From: Phycisphaerae bacterium
GTDB lineage: Bacteria; Planctomycetota; Phycisphaerae; Phycisphaerales; SM1A02
Direction of reading: 5' to 3'
NCBI GenBank assembly: GCA_002690755.1
Contig: NZFT01000015.1
Location: 7,615-14,439, forward strand
Length of the DNA stretch: 6,825 nt
Shown: piece after piece, positions 1 through 6,621 of the stretch
How the letters are laid out: each line of letters begins with the position of its first letter
How positions within the stretch are numbered: the stretch's first letter is position 1
Program-made: the position numbers and the translations under genes
The notes under the pieces: generated by a model
The model's input: only the letters and a program-made list of their open reading frames with translations
What the model was told of the DNA's origin: nothing
The model's database searches: none

Positions 1-100
1 CGACCCTCGGCGTGGATCGCTTCGCGGGCCGTGGATCTGAGGGTGAAACCCGGTCCAGATTCCGGGAGTGGCCAAAAACGTCGTTCTCGGCGTGATGGAG

Positions 101-134
101 CGGTTTTTGTTGCTGGCTTCAGCCGAAAAAACCG
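101..134. repeat. AT-rich inverted repeat in the dehydrogenase leader
   Basis: CGGTTTTT at 101-108 is the exact reverse complement of AAAAACCG at 127-134. Inside it, GGCT (115-118) and AGCC (121-124) form a second small stem. The left arm can also pair with CAAAAAC at 73-79, so two mutually exclusive hairpins are possible. It does not look like an intrinsic terminator because neither strand has a T-run directly after a GC-rich stem. A role in control of the downstream gene is only a guess. Confidence 0.45.
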
Positions 135-208
135 ACTTTGGGACGAGTGGAGTGATACAGTTGACGATTCGCTCGTAGTCGAGTCCAAGCACTACCGTCT
201 GCCTTCCC

Positions 209-213
209 AGGAG
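209..213 (+). promoter_or_regulatory. Shine-Dalgarno site AGGAG that sets the dehydrogenase start
   Basis: AGGAG lies 6 nt before the GTG at 220-222, which is ideal spacing. It selects this GTG over the in-frame GTG at 31, which would add 63 residues unlike any acyl-CoA dehydrogenase N-terminus. Confidence 0.75.
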
Positions 214-219
214 CCCTTC

Positions 220-1464
220 GTGAACCACGTCGACACCATCGCCGCCCCCGGATCGGGGACCATAGCCAACGCGCCCGCCGCGACCCCCGAAGAGTGCGCG
301 CAGCTCGTCGCCGACGTCGAGGCGTACTGCCAGGAGATTCGCCCGATCGAGGAGATCGCCTACCTCGAGCACGAGCCGAACCCCGCCATCGGGGAACTGG
401 CGAAGAAGTACAACATGCTCGGCATGTCGATGCCCAAGAAGTACGGCGGCCGCGCGGTCGACAGCCTGACCTACGCCCGGGCCCTCGTCCGGATCAATCG
501 CGAGGGAACCGGCGTCCGGACCTTCTTCTCCGGCCACACGTCGATCGGCCAGTACCCGATCCTCAAGTACGGAACCGAGGAGCAGAAGGACCGCTACCTG
601 CCTGCGTCCTGCCGTGGAGACTGCACGCTCGCATTCGGACTCACCGAGCCCGATGCCGGTTCGAATCCGCTCGAAGGAACCTGCACCTGGCGCCGCGAAG
701 GCGACAAGTTCATCCTCAACGGCGTGAAGTACCTGATCTCGAACGGCTCGGTCGCCGACGCGGTCATCGTCTTCGCGTTTCCCGAGGGATCCGAAGGTCA
801 GCCTGATCGTCGAATGAGCGCCTTCATCGTCGACACCGCCGGCGACACCTTCGAGGCGGAGGCCCTTCACGCGAAGCCCGGCATGTACACCTCGGACACC
901 GCGATGTTCGAGATGACCGACCACCCCATCAGCGGTGACAACATGCTCGGGGACCAGGGCAACGGCTTCCGAATCGCGATGCACACCCTCGTCTCGGGTC
1001 GGCTCTCGGTCGCCTCGGGTTGTCTCGGCACGATCGAGGATTGCCTCGAGGAATCGCTTCGCTACGCCCGGGAACGGGAACAGCACGGCAAGCCGATCGG
1101 CAAGCATCAGCTCGTCCAGCAGCACATCGCCCGCATCGAGATGATGCGATCCACCTCGGACGCGCTCGTCGAGCGGGCGGCGCTCGCGAAGGATCGTTCG
1201 GACGCGGCGCCCGGCGACAAGGAAGAACTCGCCCGGGCGGACTTCGCGATCGCGGAAGCCAAGTACTGGGCGAGCAACGCCGCCTGGGAAGCCGTCGATC
1301 GAGCGGTTCAGATCTTCGGGGGACGAGGTTGGAGCGAACTGTATCGTCCGTTCCGGCATCTCCAGGACGTCCGCGTCTGCCGGATCTACGAAGGCACCGA
1401 CGAGATCATGCAGCTCAAGATCGCAAGCTCGCTGCTCGGCAAGGAGTTCGCGGCCTTCGGCTGA
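220..1464 (+). CDS. Acyl-CoA dehydrogenase (FAD-dependent)
   Basis: A 414-residue cytoplasmic flavoenzyme of the acyl-CoA dehydrogenase family, which oxidises an acyl-CoA to the 2,3-enoyl-CoA and passes electrons to electron-transfer flavoprotein. The length is close to the usual 380-400 plus a short N-terminal extension. The N-terminal helical domain covers about 22-135, the middle beta domain about 136-245 and the C-terminal helical domain about 250-410. The first family signature is AFGLTEPDAGSNP (138-150); the usual Asp after GS is Asn here (N149). The FAD/dimer motif RxQHGKPIxxxQxxQ is around 286-300, QIFGGRGW is at 364-371, and the catalytic base is E391 in IYEGTDEI, as in medium-chain acyl-CoA dehydrogenase. 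The GTG start is supported by AGGAG at 209-213. The gene stands alone and ends at a strong terminator. The chain length or branched substrate cannot be told from sequence. The family call is very secure. Confidence 0.95.
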   Translation: MNHVDTIAAPGSGTIANAPAATPEECAQLVADVEAYCQEIRPIEEIAYLEHEPNPAIGELAKKYNMLGMSMPKKYGGRAVDSLTYARALVRINREGTGVRTFFSGHTSIGQYPILKYGTEEQKDRYLPASCRGDCTLAFGLTEPDAGSNPLEGTCTWRREGDKFILNGVKYLISNGSVADAVIVFAFPEGSEGQPDRRMSAFIVDTAGDTFEAEALHAKPGMYTSDTAMFEMTDHPISGDNMLGDQGNGFRIAMHTLVSGRLSVASGCLGTIEDCLEESLRYAREREQHGKPIGKHQLVQQHIARIEMMRSTSDALVERAALAKDRSDAAPGDKEELARADFAIAEAKYWASNAAWEAVDRAVQIFGGRGWSELYRPFRHLQDVRVCRIYEGTDEIMQLKIASSLLGKEFAAFG

Positions 1465-1498
1465 TTCGAACGGGTGAGACCCACTGCTGTGAAGAACG

Positions 1499-1528
1499 AA
1501 CGACCCCGCCGGAAGGCGGGGTCGTTTT
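1499..1528. terminator. Intrinsic terminator, probably bidirectional
   Basis: A perfect 10-bp GC-rich stem, CGACCCCGCC (1501-1510) with GGCGGGGTCG (1515-1524), closes on a GGAA tetraloop of the GNRA type. Two further A-T pairs (1499-1500 with 1525-1526) extend it to 12 bp, and TTTT follows at 1525-1528. It lies 36 nt after the dehydrogenase stop. On the minus strand the same stem is followed by a T-rich stretch (complement of about 1489-1500), so it can also end the convergent SRPBCC transcript. Nothing else is visible between 1465 and 1570. Confidence 0.9.
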
Positions 1529-1570
1529 CATGTTTCCTTCGAGGTCGCATCCGGCGTGCGGGGTCGGCCG

Positions 1571-2050
1571 TCAAGCCGACGTCGGGTCGTCCTGCTCCTC
1601 GATCGCGGCTCGCATGGCTTCGAATCCCTGCTTGATCACCTGATCCGCCGCGGAGCGGATGATCGTCGTTCCGAGGGCGGCGACGAGGCCGGTCATCTTC
1701 ATGATCTCCGCCTCCCATTCGAGCTTCGTGCTTTCGCCGTCCTCGTGGGGGGAGAGGTCCATGGTCGACTTCACGCTGAACGCGGTGCCGATGCCCTTGG
1801 CGTGCACGTCGATGACCACGCGCTCGTGCGGAACGTGCTCGACCAGCGTGAAGTCCTGCTTGAGATTGGTCCGGATGAAACTGAATCCGGGCCGCACCGT
1901 GGTCTTCACGGTGTCGTCGCTCGAGCGTTCGCTCTTGACGAGGCCGGGGACGATCTTCACGAGCTCTTCGAGGTTCACGAGGAACTCGTGGACCTTGTGG
2001 GGCGATGCCTTGAGGATCTCGATGCCGTTGAATGGTGCGTGCGTGGTCAT
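1571..2050 (-). CDS. SRPBCC-fold protein, CoxG/polyketide-cyclase-like
   Basis: A 159-residue protein, essentially a single START/SRPBCC domain with a deep hydrophobic pocket. Features that fit are the early FNGIEILKASPHKVHEFL strand-helix start (7-24), a VKIVPGL segment (31-37) like the L-x-x-x-x-PG of CoxG-type members, alternating beta strands through about 110, the STKLEWEAEI strand (107-116), and a long C-terminal helix (about 122-152) that begins with the Gly/Ala-rich GLVAALG. No signal peptide or membrane segment is seen, so it should be cytoplasmic. The family binds lipids or small hydrophobic ligands, or helps assemble carbon monoxide dehydrogenase. No cox genes are present here, so the ligand is unknown. 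The ATG at 2050 has no Shine-Dalgarno sequence but a TATGAT box just upstream. The gene lies 46 nt downstream of the ATP10-like gene on the same strand and may share its transcript. Confidence 0.82.
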   Translation of the reverse strand: MTTHAPFNGIEILKASPHKVHEFLVNLEELVKIVPGLVKSERSSDDTVKTTVRPGFSFIRTNLKQDFTLVEHVPHERVVIDVHAKGIGTAFSVKSTMDLSPHEDGESTKLEWEAEIMKMTGLVAALGTTIIRSAADQVIKQGFEAMRAAIEEQDDPTSA

Positions 2051-2059
2051 GGGAGGGGG

Positions 2060-2065
2060 ATCATA
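2060..2065 (-). promoter_or_regulatory. Candidate -10 box (TATGAT) for a leaderless SRPBCC transcript
   Basis: Read on the minus strand, TATGAT (5 of 6 matches to TATAAT) ends 9 nt before the ATG at 2050. Transcription starting about 7 nt after the box would begin nearly at the start codon. The bases between are pyrimidine-rich (CCCCCTCCC) with no Shine-Dalgarno sequence, which fits leaderless translation. No good -35 box is present, so the promoter is tentative. Confidence 0.4.
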
Positions 2066-2096
2066 CGCGAACCGACGTGGTGGCCGGCCGCGTCCT

Positions 2097-2708
2097 TCAA
2101 TCCGCGGTGTCCGGGATCGCCGCGGGCTGCGTGGGGGACGCCGGAGCATCGAGGCTCCGAGCGACCTCCAGCAACTCGAGGAGCCGCTTCGACGAGTAGC
2201 CCTGATCCCAGAACCAGCGGATCTCCCCACGGCCGTCGAGGAGCAGGATCCTCCCGTTTCCGCCGTTCTCGTTGCCGGTGAGGGCCTGGATCCGCTCGGA
2301 ATCCGCGCCGTAGAGCGTGACCACGGCGCCCCAGTCCTCGGACGGGATGCCCGCCCGCATGCCGTCATCGATGGTGCCGCGGAGGAAGGTCGAGGGGAAC
2401 CAGCCCACGACCGCCGGAACCTCGACCACCCGGATCCGAGTCTCGGCCTGGCCGAAGCCCAGCGTCCATCGGTCGAGATCGAACTGGGTTCGCTGCAGGT
2501 ACCCGACCATCAGGATCGCGGGCGAACCCGAGACCGCCGAGGGGAGTTCCACGGTCCGGCCCTCGAGCGACTCGCCGCGCACGATCGGGAACGTGGAGCC
2601 GGTCGGATCCCGGTTCGGGATGGGGGTGGTGCAACTGGTGAGCGACGCGATCACCCCGCCGACCGCGATGGTGATGCCGAACAGGATGATTCTTCTACGA
2701 TTCGACAT
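2097..2708 (-). CDS. ATP10-like thioredoxin-fold lipoprotein
   Basis: A 203-residue predicted lipoprotein. The signal peptide has SNRRR (2-6), a hydrophobic core (7-22) and the lipobox LTSC with the lipidated Cys at 26. The mature part begins FPIVRGESLEG (40-50), then an LP turn, a strand ILMVGYLQ (65-72), QFDLDRW (75-81), the segment FLRGTIDDGMRAGIP (108-122), TLY (131-133) and a closing strand-turn ILLLDGRGEIRWFW (154-167). This order resembles bacterial relatives of ATP10, the mitochondrial factor for F1Fo ATP synthase assembly, which has a peroxiredoxin/thioredoxin-like fold. No CxxC is present; the only Cys is the lipidation site, so redox activity is unlikely. The ATG at 2708 has GGAG at 2720-2717, 8 nt away; the open frame continues upstream but lacks a signal peptide there. 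It is divergent from the TPR gene and lies upstream of the SRPBCC gene. The CDS and lipoprotein calls are firm; the ATP10 likeness is from memory of the pattern and moderate. Confidence 0.72.
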   Translation of the reverse strand: MSNRRRIILFGITIAVGGVIASLTSCTTPIPNRDPTGSTFPIVRGESLEGRTVELPSAVSGSPAILMVGYLQRTQFDLDRWTLGFGQAETRIRVVEVPAVVGWFPSTFLRGTIDDGMRAGIPSEDWGAVVTLYGADSERIQALTGNENGGNGRILLLDGRGEIRWFWDQGYSSKRLLELLEVARSLDAPASPTQPAAIPDTAD

Positions 2709-2817
2709 GGGGCCGGCTCCGGGGCGTCGTCCGGGGATCGAAGTTCGACGCCGCTCGTCGTACGATACGCGAGACCCTTCGAGTCGACTCGAACTGCGAT
2801 GGAGGCCAGTCCCGCCG
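2709..2817. promoter_or_regulatory. Divergent control region with three palindromes
   Basis: This 109-bp gap separates the start codons of the ATP10-like gene (left, minus strand) and the TPR lipoprotein gene (right, plus strand), so it must hold both promoters if each has its own. Palindromes are TCGAA-G-TTCGA (2738-2748), TCGTACGA (2758-2765) and the 16-mer at 2778-2793. TACGAT at 2761-2766 is a possible plus-strand -10 box (4 of 6 matches), but no -35 box stands at the right distance. Ribosome binding sites sit at both edges: GGAG at 2720-2717 on the minus strand and GGAGG at 2801-2805 on the plus strand. Confidence 0.55.
2778..2793. repeat. Perfect 16-bp palindrome, candidate operator
   Basis: TTCGAGTCGACTCGAA is its own reverse complement with no spacer. 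It ends 24 nt before the TPR start codon and 85 nt from the ATP10-like start codon. Perfect symmetry over 16 bp, placed between divergent genes, fits the binding site of a homodimeric repressor or activator. The half-site core TTCGA/TCGAA recurs at 2738-2748. Confidence 0.55.
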
Positions 2818-4299
2818 ATGCGAACCGCGCCGCTCAAGATCCTGCGAACGCAATGCCGATCGGTTGCAGTCGTCGCCCCGTCGGTGCTGCTCGGTTTCGC
2901 GGTCGCCCTGATGTCCGGCGGTTGCGGTGAATCGGGCGGATCGGTTTCGGCCGACGCCGATCGCACGCTCCCCACGCCGAGCGACCTCGACGAATACGAC
3001 GTGGGCGTCCGGATCGAGATCCTCGCGGAACTCGAGCGGCTCGGGAAGTCGCCTTCGGATCCCGCCGCCTGGGCGCGACTGGGGGATCTCTATCTCGCGC
3101 ACGACCGACCGGCGCTCGCGATCGAGTCGTACGACGCGAGTCTCGCCCTGGCGCCCGACCTCGTGCGTCCGCGGTACCTGCGAGCCTGGGCGCACCACGA
3201 CCAGGGCGAGTTGGATGCGGCTCGGGCGGACATCGAACGGGTGATCGAACTGGATCCGGACCGGACCCATCCGAAATGGCGGGCCGCGAGCTGGCTCGTC
3301 GAAGCGGGGGAGCTCGAGGCGGCGTCACGCCTCGCGGAGGCCTCGATCGTGCCACCCGACGTCGATCTCAACGGCGTCCGGATGCTGGCGGCGATTCGAC
3401 TCGATCAGGGAAGGCCCGAGGATTGCGTGAAGCTTCTGGAACCCGTGGTGCGCAGTCAGCCGAAGGATCGAGGATCCCACTACGTGCTCGGTCGGGCGAA
3501 GCAACTCCTCGGACGGACCGAGGAGTCGGCGAGGCACCTCCGGCTCGCCGGGGATGCGAGATCGACCTTCGGCGATCCGTGGCTCAACGAACTGTCGAAC
3601 CGACGATCGGACCTCGCGGCCAGGCTCATCGAAGTCCAGACGCGATCGAACGAGGACCGGCACGACGAGGCGATGAACCTGATCGATTCACTGACGACGA
3701 TGTACGGCCCGCGCCGGGAGATCCGTTACGCGACGCTCGTCGTGCTCGCGAATCGCGGTGATCACGCCGGGCTTCTCGAGGCGGTGCCGGCGCTCGTCGC
3801 GGATGAACCCGCGTGGCCGCTGCCGCGATTCCGGGAGGCGCAGGCGGCGCTCGCGATCGCCCGAACGGTCACGCCTCCGGATGCCGCGGGCGTCGATCGG
3901 GCCGTCGCGGCGGCGAACGCTGGAATCCGGCTCGCCCCGGGCGCGATCGAGGGATACGAACTGCTGGGGGAGGCGTCCGGCACGGGTGGCCGCTGGCTCG
4001 ACGCCGCCACGGCGTATCGCCGTTGCGTCGAACTGGCCCCGTTCATCGCGCGGCACCATGTCCAGCTGGCCGACGCCCTCGTCCGGTCCGGGGATCCGAT
4101 GGCCGGCGTCGAGGTCGTGGATGCGATGGATCGGGACTTCGGTCGTTCCGTCGATGCCGCGCTGGTCCGAGCCCGGGCGTTCGTGATGTTCGGCCGGCTG
4201 GAGGAAGCGAAGGCGATTCTCGAGCAGTGTCGTCGCGCCCTCCCCGAACATCCCGGCATTCCGCGAACGGATGCGGCGATCCGGCGGGGACGTCCGTGA
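2818..4299 (+). CDS. TPR-repeat lipoprotein
   Basis: A 493-residue predicted lipoprotein with tetratricopeptide repeats. The N-terminus has basic residues (R2, K7, R10, R14), a hydrophobic segment (about 16-32) and a lipobox ending SGGC with Cys at 36. Ser at the -3 position is less usual than Leu, so lipidation is likely but not certain. Clear TPRs lie at about 81-114 and 115-148, with weaker ones around 149-247. A second cluster covers about 377-408, 411-440 and 446-478, with the W/Y-L-G...Y/A...P spacing. Such proteins act as protein-protein scaffolds, here predicted on the outer side of a membrane. The ATG at 2818 follows GGAGG (2801-2805) at a rather long 12 nt. The open frame extends far upstream, but only as a shadow of the minus-strand lipoprotein gene. 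The stop is 8 nt before the CRTAC1-like gene, so the two are probably co-translated. The partner is unknown; the CRTAC1-like neighbour is the obvious candidate. Confidence 0.88.
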   Translation: MRTAPLKILRTQCRSVAVVAPSVLLGFAVALMSGGCGESGGSVSADADRTLPTPSDLDEYDVGVRIEILAELERLGKSPSDPAAWARLGDLYLAHDRPALAIESYDASLALAPDLVRPRYLRAWAHHDQGELDAARADIERVIELDPDRTHPKWRAASWLVEAGELEAASRLAEASIVPPDVDLNGVRMLAAIRLDQGRPEDCVKLLEPVVRSQPKDRGSHYVLGRAKQLLGRTEESARHLRLAGDARSTFGDPWLNELSNRRSDLAARLIEVQTRSNEDRHDEAMNLIDSLTTMYGPRREIRYATLVVLANRGDHAGLLEAVPALVADEPAWPLPRFREAQAALAIARTVTPPDAAGVDRAVAAANAGIRLAPGAIEGYELLGEASGTGGRWLDAATAYRRCVELAPFIARHHVQLADALVRSGDPMAGVEVVDAMDRDFGRSVDAALVRARAFVMFGRLEEAKAILEQCRRALPEHPGIPRTDAAIRRGRP

Positions 4300-4307
4300 G
4301 GGGCGCG

Positions 4308-6047
4308 ATGATGAACATCGGTGGCCGCCTGACGGTCGTCTGTCTCGCGTCCGGCGTCCTGTCCGGATGCGGCGGATCGGAATCGCCCGCCCCCGCGACA
4401 CCGGCGGAGGACCCGGCCGCCGTCGGCGACACGGTGCCGGAAGCCGCCGCACCGTGGTTCCGGGAATCGGCGGCCGAACGAGGGCTCGACTTCCAGATCG
4501 ACGCCGGGATGGCGACGACGCCGCGACTTCCCGAGATCGTGCCGGGCGGAGGCGCCGCACTCGACTTCGACGATGACGGCTGGTTGGATCTCTACCTGCT
4601 TCAGGCCACGGGCGATGGTGGCAACCGCCTCTTCCGGAATCTCGGTGACGGTCGGTTCGAGGACGCGACCGACGGCAGCGGGCTCGCGGACGTCGGATTC
4701 GCGATGGGGGCGGCGACCGGCGACTACGACGGTGACGGCGACCTGGATCTCTTCGTGAGCAACTTCGGAGCGGACCGCCTCTTCCGCAACGACGGCGCGG
4801 GTCGATTCGTCGACGTCACCGAGGTCGCGGGCGTCGGTCACCCCGGATTCGGCGCGAGTGCGACCTTCTTCGACGCCGACGACGACGGTGATCCCGATCT
4901 CTACGTCACCAACTACGTCGACTGGTCCGAGGCCACCGAACTGGAGTGTCGGAATCGCACCGGCCGGCTCGACTACTGTCCGCCCGCGCGATACGACGCG
5001 CCCACCCGGGACGTCTTCTACCGGAACGACGGCGACGGGACGTTCACCGACGTGTCCGAGGAAAGCGGGATCGCCGACGCGGTCGGGACCGGTCTCGGCG
5101 TGGTCGCGGTCGATTTCGACGGTGACGGTCTGCGGGACGTCTTCGTGGCGAACGACGGCATGCCGGATCACCTCTGGATCAATCAGGGAGGCCTGCGGTT
5201 CGAGGAAGAGGCGATGCAGCGCGGATGCGACCGCGACCTGAGCGGCGTGGCGAAGGCGGGGATGGGCGTCTCCTCGGAGGACGTCGACGACGACGGCGAC
5301 CCCGATCTGATCGTGTGCAACCTGGGGGGGGAGTCGGACTCCTTCTACCTCAACGACGGCGGACGTTTTCTCGATGCGACGAATCGGTCGGGGCTTGGTT
5401 CGGCGAGTCGCCACTTCACGCGGTTCGGGCTCGGTTTCGTGGACTTCGACAACGACGGGGTCCTCGACCTCTACGCGGCGAACGGTCGCGTCGGCGCGAG
5501 TGACGACACCGACGCCGGCGATCCGTACGCCGAACCGGATCTGCTGCTTCGCGGCGTCGGCGGCCGGTACGTGCCGGTACGTCCGGCGGGCGGTACCGAT
5601 CCGACGCCGGCGCGGACCAGTCGCGGTGCCATCTTCGGCGACTTCGACAACGACGGCGGCCAGGACGTGGTGGTGCTTGATCTGGGGAGCCCGGTGCGGC
5701 TTCTTCGAAACGTCCTGGAATCCCGGGGTGGCTGGTTGACGGTCGACGTGCGCGACGATCGAGGCGGGCCGGCGATCGGGGCGGTGGTCCGTGCGAGAAT
5801 GGGTGATCGGGTGGTCACGCGACGCGTTCGCACCGATTCGAGCTATCTCACCGCGCAGGATCCCCGGGTGCACTTCGGGCTCGGCGATCGCGAGTCGGTG
5901 TCGACGCTCGAGGTCGTCTGGCCGGACGGCTTCACGCGAAACCTGAGCGACGTGGCGGGTGGACGGATCATCCGGATCGACCGAATCGACCCGGGATCGG
6001 TCGGGGAACCGAGCGGTGAAGGATCCAGCGGGGCCGAGGTCCGCTAG
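4308..6047 (+). CDS. CRTAC1-family FG-GAP/VCBS and ASPIC/UnbV lipoprotein
   Basis: A 579-residue predicted surface or periplasmic lipoprotein. The signal peptide ends in the classic lipobox LSGC with Cys at 21, followed by a Pro/Ala-rich linker to about 48. Seven calcium-binding DxDxDGxxD loops mark FG-GAP/VCBS beta-propeller blades at 86-94, 139-147, 189-197, 269-277, 325-333, 379-387 and 445-453, several followed by the [12 protein letters not shown] strand. The third blade carries the insertion with C214 and C224 (LDYCPPARY) common in this family. The ASPIC/UnbV domain covers about 476-557, with IGAVV (490-494), VHFGLGD (521-527) and VVWPDGF (536-542). Known relatives include cartilage acidic protein 1; the bacterial function is poorly known, with calcium-stabilised adhesion or binding inferred. 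ATG codons at 4308 and 4311 both follow AGGGG (4299-4303). A GTG at 4296 overlapping the upstream stop as GTGA is also possible. A run of eight G lies at 5324-5331. Ten nt separate it from hslV. Confidence 0.93.
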   Translation: MMNIGGRLTVVCLASGVLSGCGGSESPAPATPAEDPAAVGDTVPEAAAPWFRESAAERGLDFQIDAGMATTPRLPEIVPGGGAALDFDDDGWLDLYLLQATGDGGNRLFRNLGDGRFEDATDGSGLADVGFAMGAATGDYDGDGDLDLFVSNFGADRLFRNDGAGRFVDVTEVAGVGHPGFGASATFFDADDDGDPDLYVTNYVDWSEATELECRNRTGRLDYCPPARYDAPTRDVFYRNDGDGTFTDVSEESGIADAVGTGLGVVAVDFDGDGLRDVFVANDGMPDHLWINQGGLRFEEEAMQRGCDRDLSGVAKAGMGVSSEDVDDDGDPDLIVCNLGGESDSFYLNDGGRFLDATNRSGLGSASRHFTRFGLGFVDFDNDGVLDLYAANGRVGASDDTDAGDPYAEPDLLLRGVGGRYVPVRPAGGTDPTPARTSRGAIFGDFDNDGGQDVVVLDLGSPVRLLRNVLESRGGWLTVDVRDDRGGPAIGAVVRARMGDRVVTRRVRTDSSYLTAQDPRVHFGLGDRESVSTLEVVWPDGFTRNLSDVAGGRIIRIDRIDPGSVGEPSGEGSSGAEVR

Positions 6048-6057
6048 GCTGACGTCC

Positions 6058-6621
6058 ATGTCCATTCCGAAGATCCATGCGACCACCATTCTCTGCGTCC
6101 GTGACGAGCGAGGCGTCGCCATCGCCGGCGACGGGCAGGTCACGCTGGGCGATGTGGTCGCGAAATCGTCCGCCTGCAAGATTCGTCGCATTCCCGACGT
6201 CGGGGCGGCGCGTCGCGGGGTGCTCGCCGGCTTCGCCGGTGGTGCCGCGGACGCCTTCGCGCTGCTGGAGCGATTCGAGGCGAAGTTGAAGGGGTCGCCG
6301 GTCAATCTGCTCAAGGCGGCTGCGGAACTCGCACGCGACTGGCGCACCGATCGGGCACTGCGGCGTCTGGAGGCGATGATGATCGTGGCGGACCTCGAGC
6401 GCACCCTCGTGGTGAGCGGTCAGGGGGATCTCATCGAACCGGACGACGGGGTCGCGGCGATCGGTTCCGGGGGCAATCACGCCCTCGCCGCGGCGCGGGC
6501 GCTTCGGCGGTGCACCGAACTCGGACCCGCCGAGGTCTGCCGTGCCTCGATGACCATCGCGGGGGAGCTGTGCATCTACACCAATACCGAGATCTCACTC
6601 GAGGAGATCGTCGTCGACTGA
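6058..6621 (+). CDS. hslV: HslV, ATP-dependent protease peptidase subunit
   Basis: A 187-residue N-terminal-nucleophile hydrolase, the peptidase of the cytoplasmic HslUV (ClpYQ) protease; a dodecamer degrades proteins unfolded by the HslU ATPase. An eight-residue propeptide, MSIPKIHA, would be removed to expose T9 as the catalytic N-terminal Thr (TTILCV). Counting from T9, G16-D17-G18-Q19 and the catalytic K33 (residue 41) fall exactly where they do in E. coli HslV. Other hallmarks are [12 protein letters not shown] (54-65), [16 protein letters not shown] (about 89-104), [17 protein letters not shown] and CIYTN near the end. Only a weak AGG (6046-6048), 9 nt away, precedes the ATG, and no promoter is visible in the 10-nt gap, so it is probably translated from the TPR-CRTAC1 transcript. 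hslU, its usual partner next door, does not follow; the last 27 nt instead overlap an opposing gene. Identity is essentially certain. Confidence 0.97.
   Translation: MSIPKIHATTILCVRDERGVAIAGDGQVTLGDVVAKSSACKIRRIPDVGAARRGVLAGFAGGAADAFALLERFEAKLKGSPVNLLKAAAELARDWRTDRALRRLEAMMIVADLERTLVVSGQGDLIEPDDGVAAIGSGGNHALAAARALRRCTELGPAEVCRASMTIAGELCIYTNTEISLEEIVVD

Larger units (their letters stand above)
1..219 (+). other. Leader/intergenic stretch upstream of the acyl-CoA dehydrogenase gene
   Basis: The frame of the downstream gene stays open through this stretch back to the window edge. However, the encoded residues (rich in Arg, Ser and Asp) do not resemble an acyl-CoA dehydrogenase N-terminus, and the base composition is more AT-rich than in the genes, so I read it as untranslated leader. 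The 3' end of an upstream plus-strand gene could lie in the first bases: frame 2 stops at 38-40 and frame 3 at 93-95, but neither fragment is recognisable. A TTGACG at 161-166 could be a -35 box, but no convincing -10 box follows at 16-18 nt, so no promoter is called. An AT-rich inverted repeat at 101-134 is listed separately. Confidence 0.5.

Noticed and set aside
161..166. TTGACG as a sigma-70 -35 box before the dehydrogenase
   Set aside because: Windows 16-18 nt downstream (such as TCCAAG at 184-189) do not resemble a -10 box, so a promoter cannot be supported.
95..178. A 27-codon small frame in the dehydrogenase leader, beginning MERFLLLAS
   Set aside because: It starts at an ATG without a Shine-Dalgarno sequence and resembles no known leader peptide. 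It overlaps the inverted repeat, but nothing shows that it is translated.
31..219. A 63-residue N-terminal extension of the acyl-CoA dehydrogenase from a GTG at 31
   Set aside because: The extension is unlike the family and poor in structure, while the GTG at 220 has AGGAG at ideal spacing and gives a normal-length enzyme.
2317..2817. A 167-residue N-terminal extension of the TPR protein
   Set aside because: It is the antisense of the ATP10-like gene plus the intergenic region. The start at 2818 gives a proper lipoprotein signal peptide.
6027..6045. Small AGCGG/CCGCT hairpin between the CRTAC1-like gene and hslV
   Set aside because: A 5-bp stem with a 9-nt loop and no T-run is too weak for a terminator and is common in GC-rich sequence.
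3762..6404. An 880-codon open frame on the minus strand, antisense to the TPR end, the CRTAC1-like gene and most of hslV
   Set aside because: Its Val/Glu/Arg-rich sequence with repeated VVVEV blocks is simply the antisense reading of the GAC/GAT-rich calcium loops in GC-rich DNA. No domain is recognisable, and the opposite strand has three well-supported genes.
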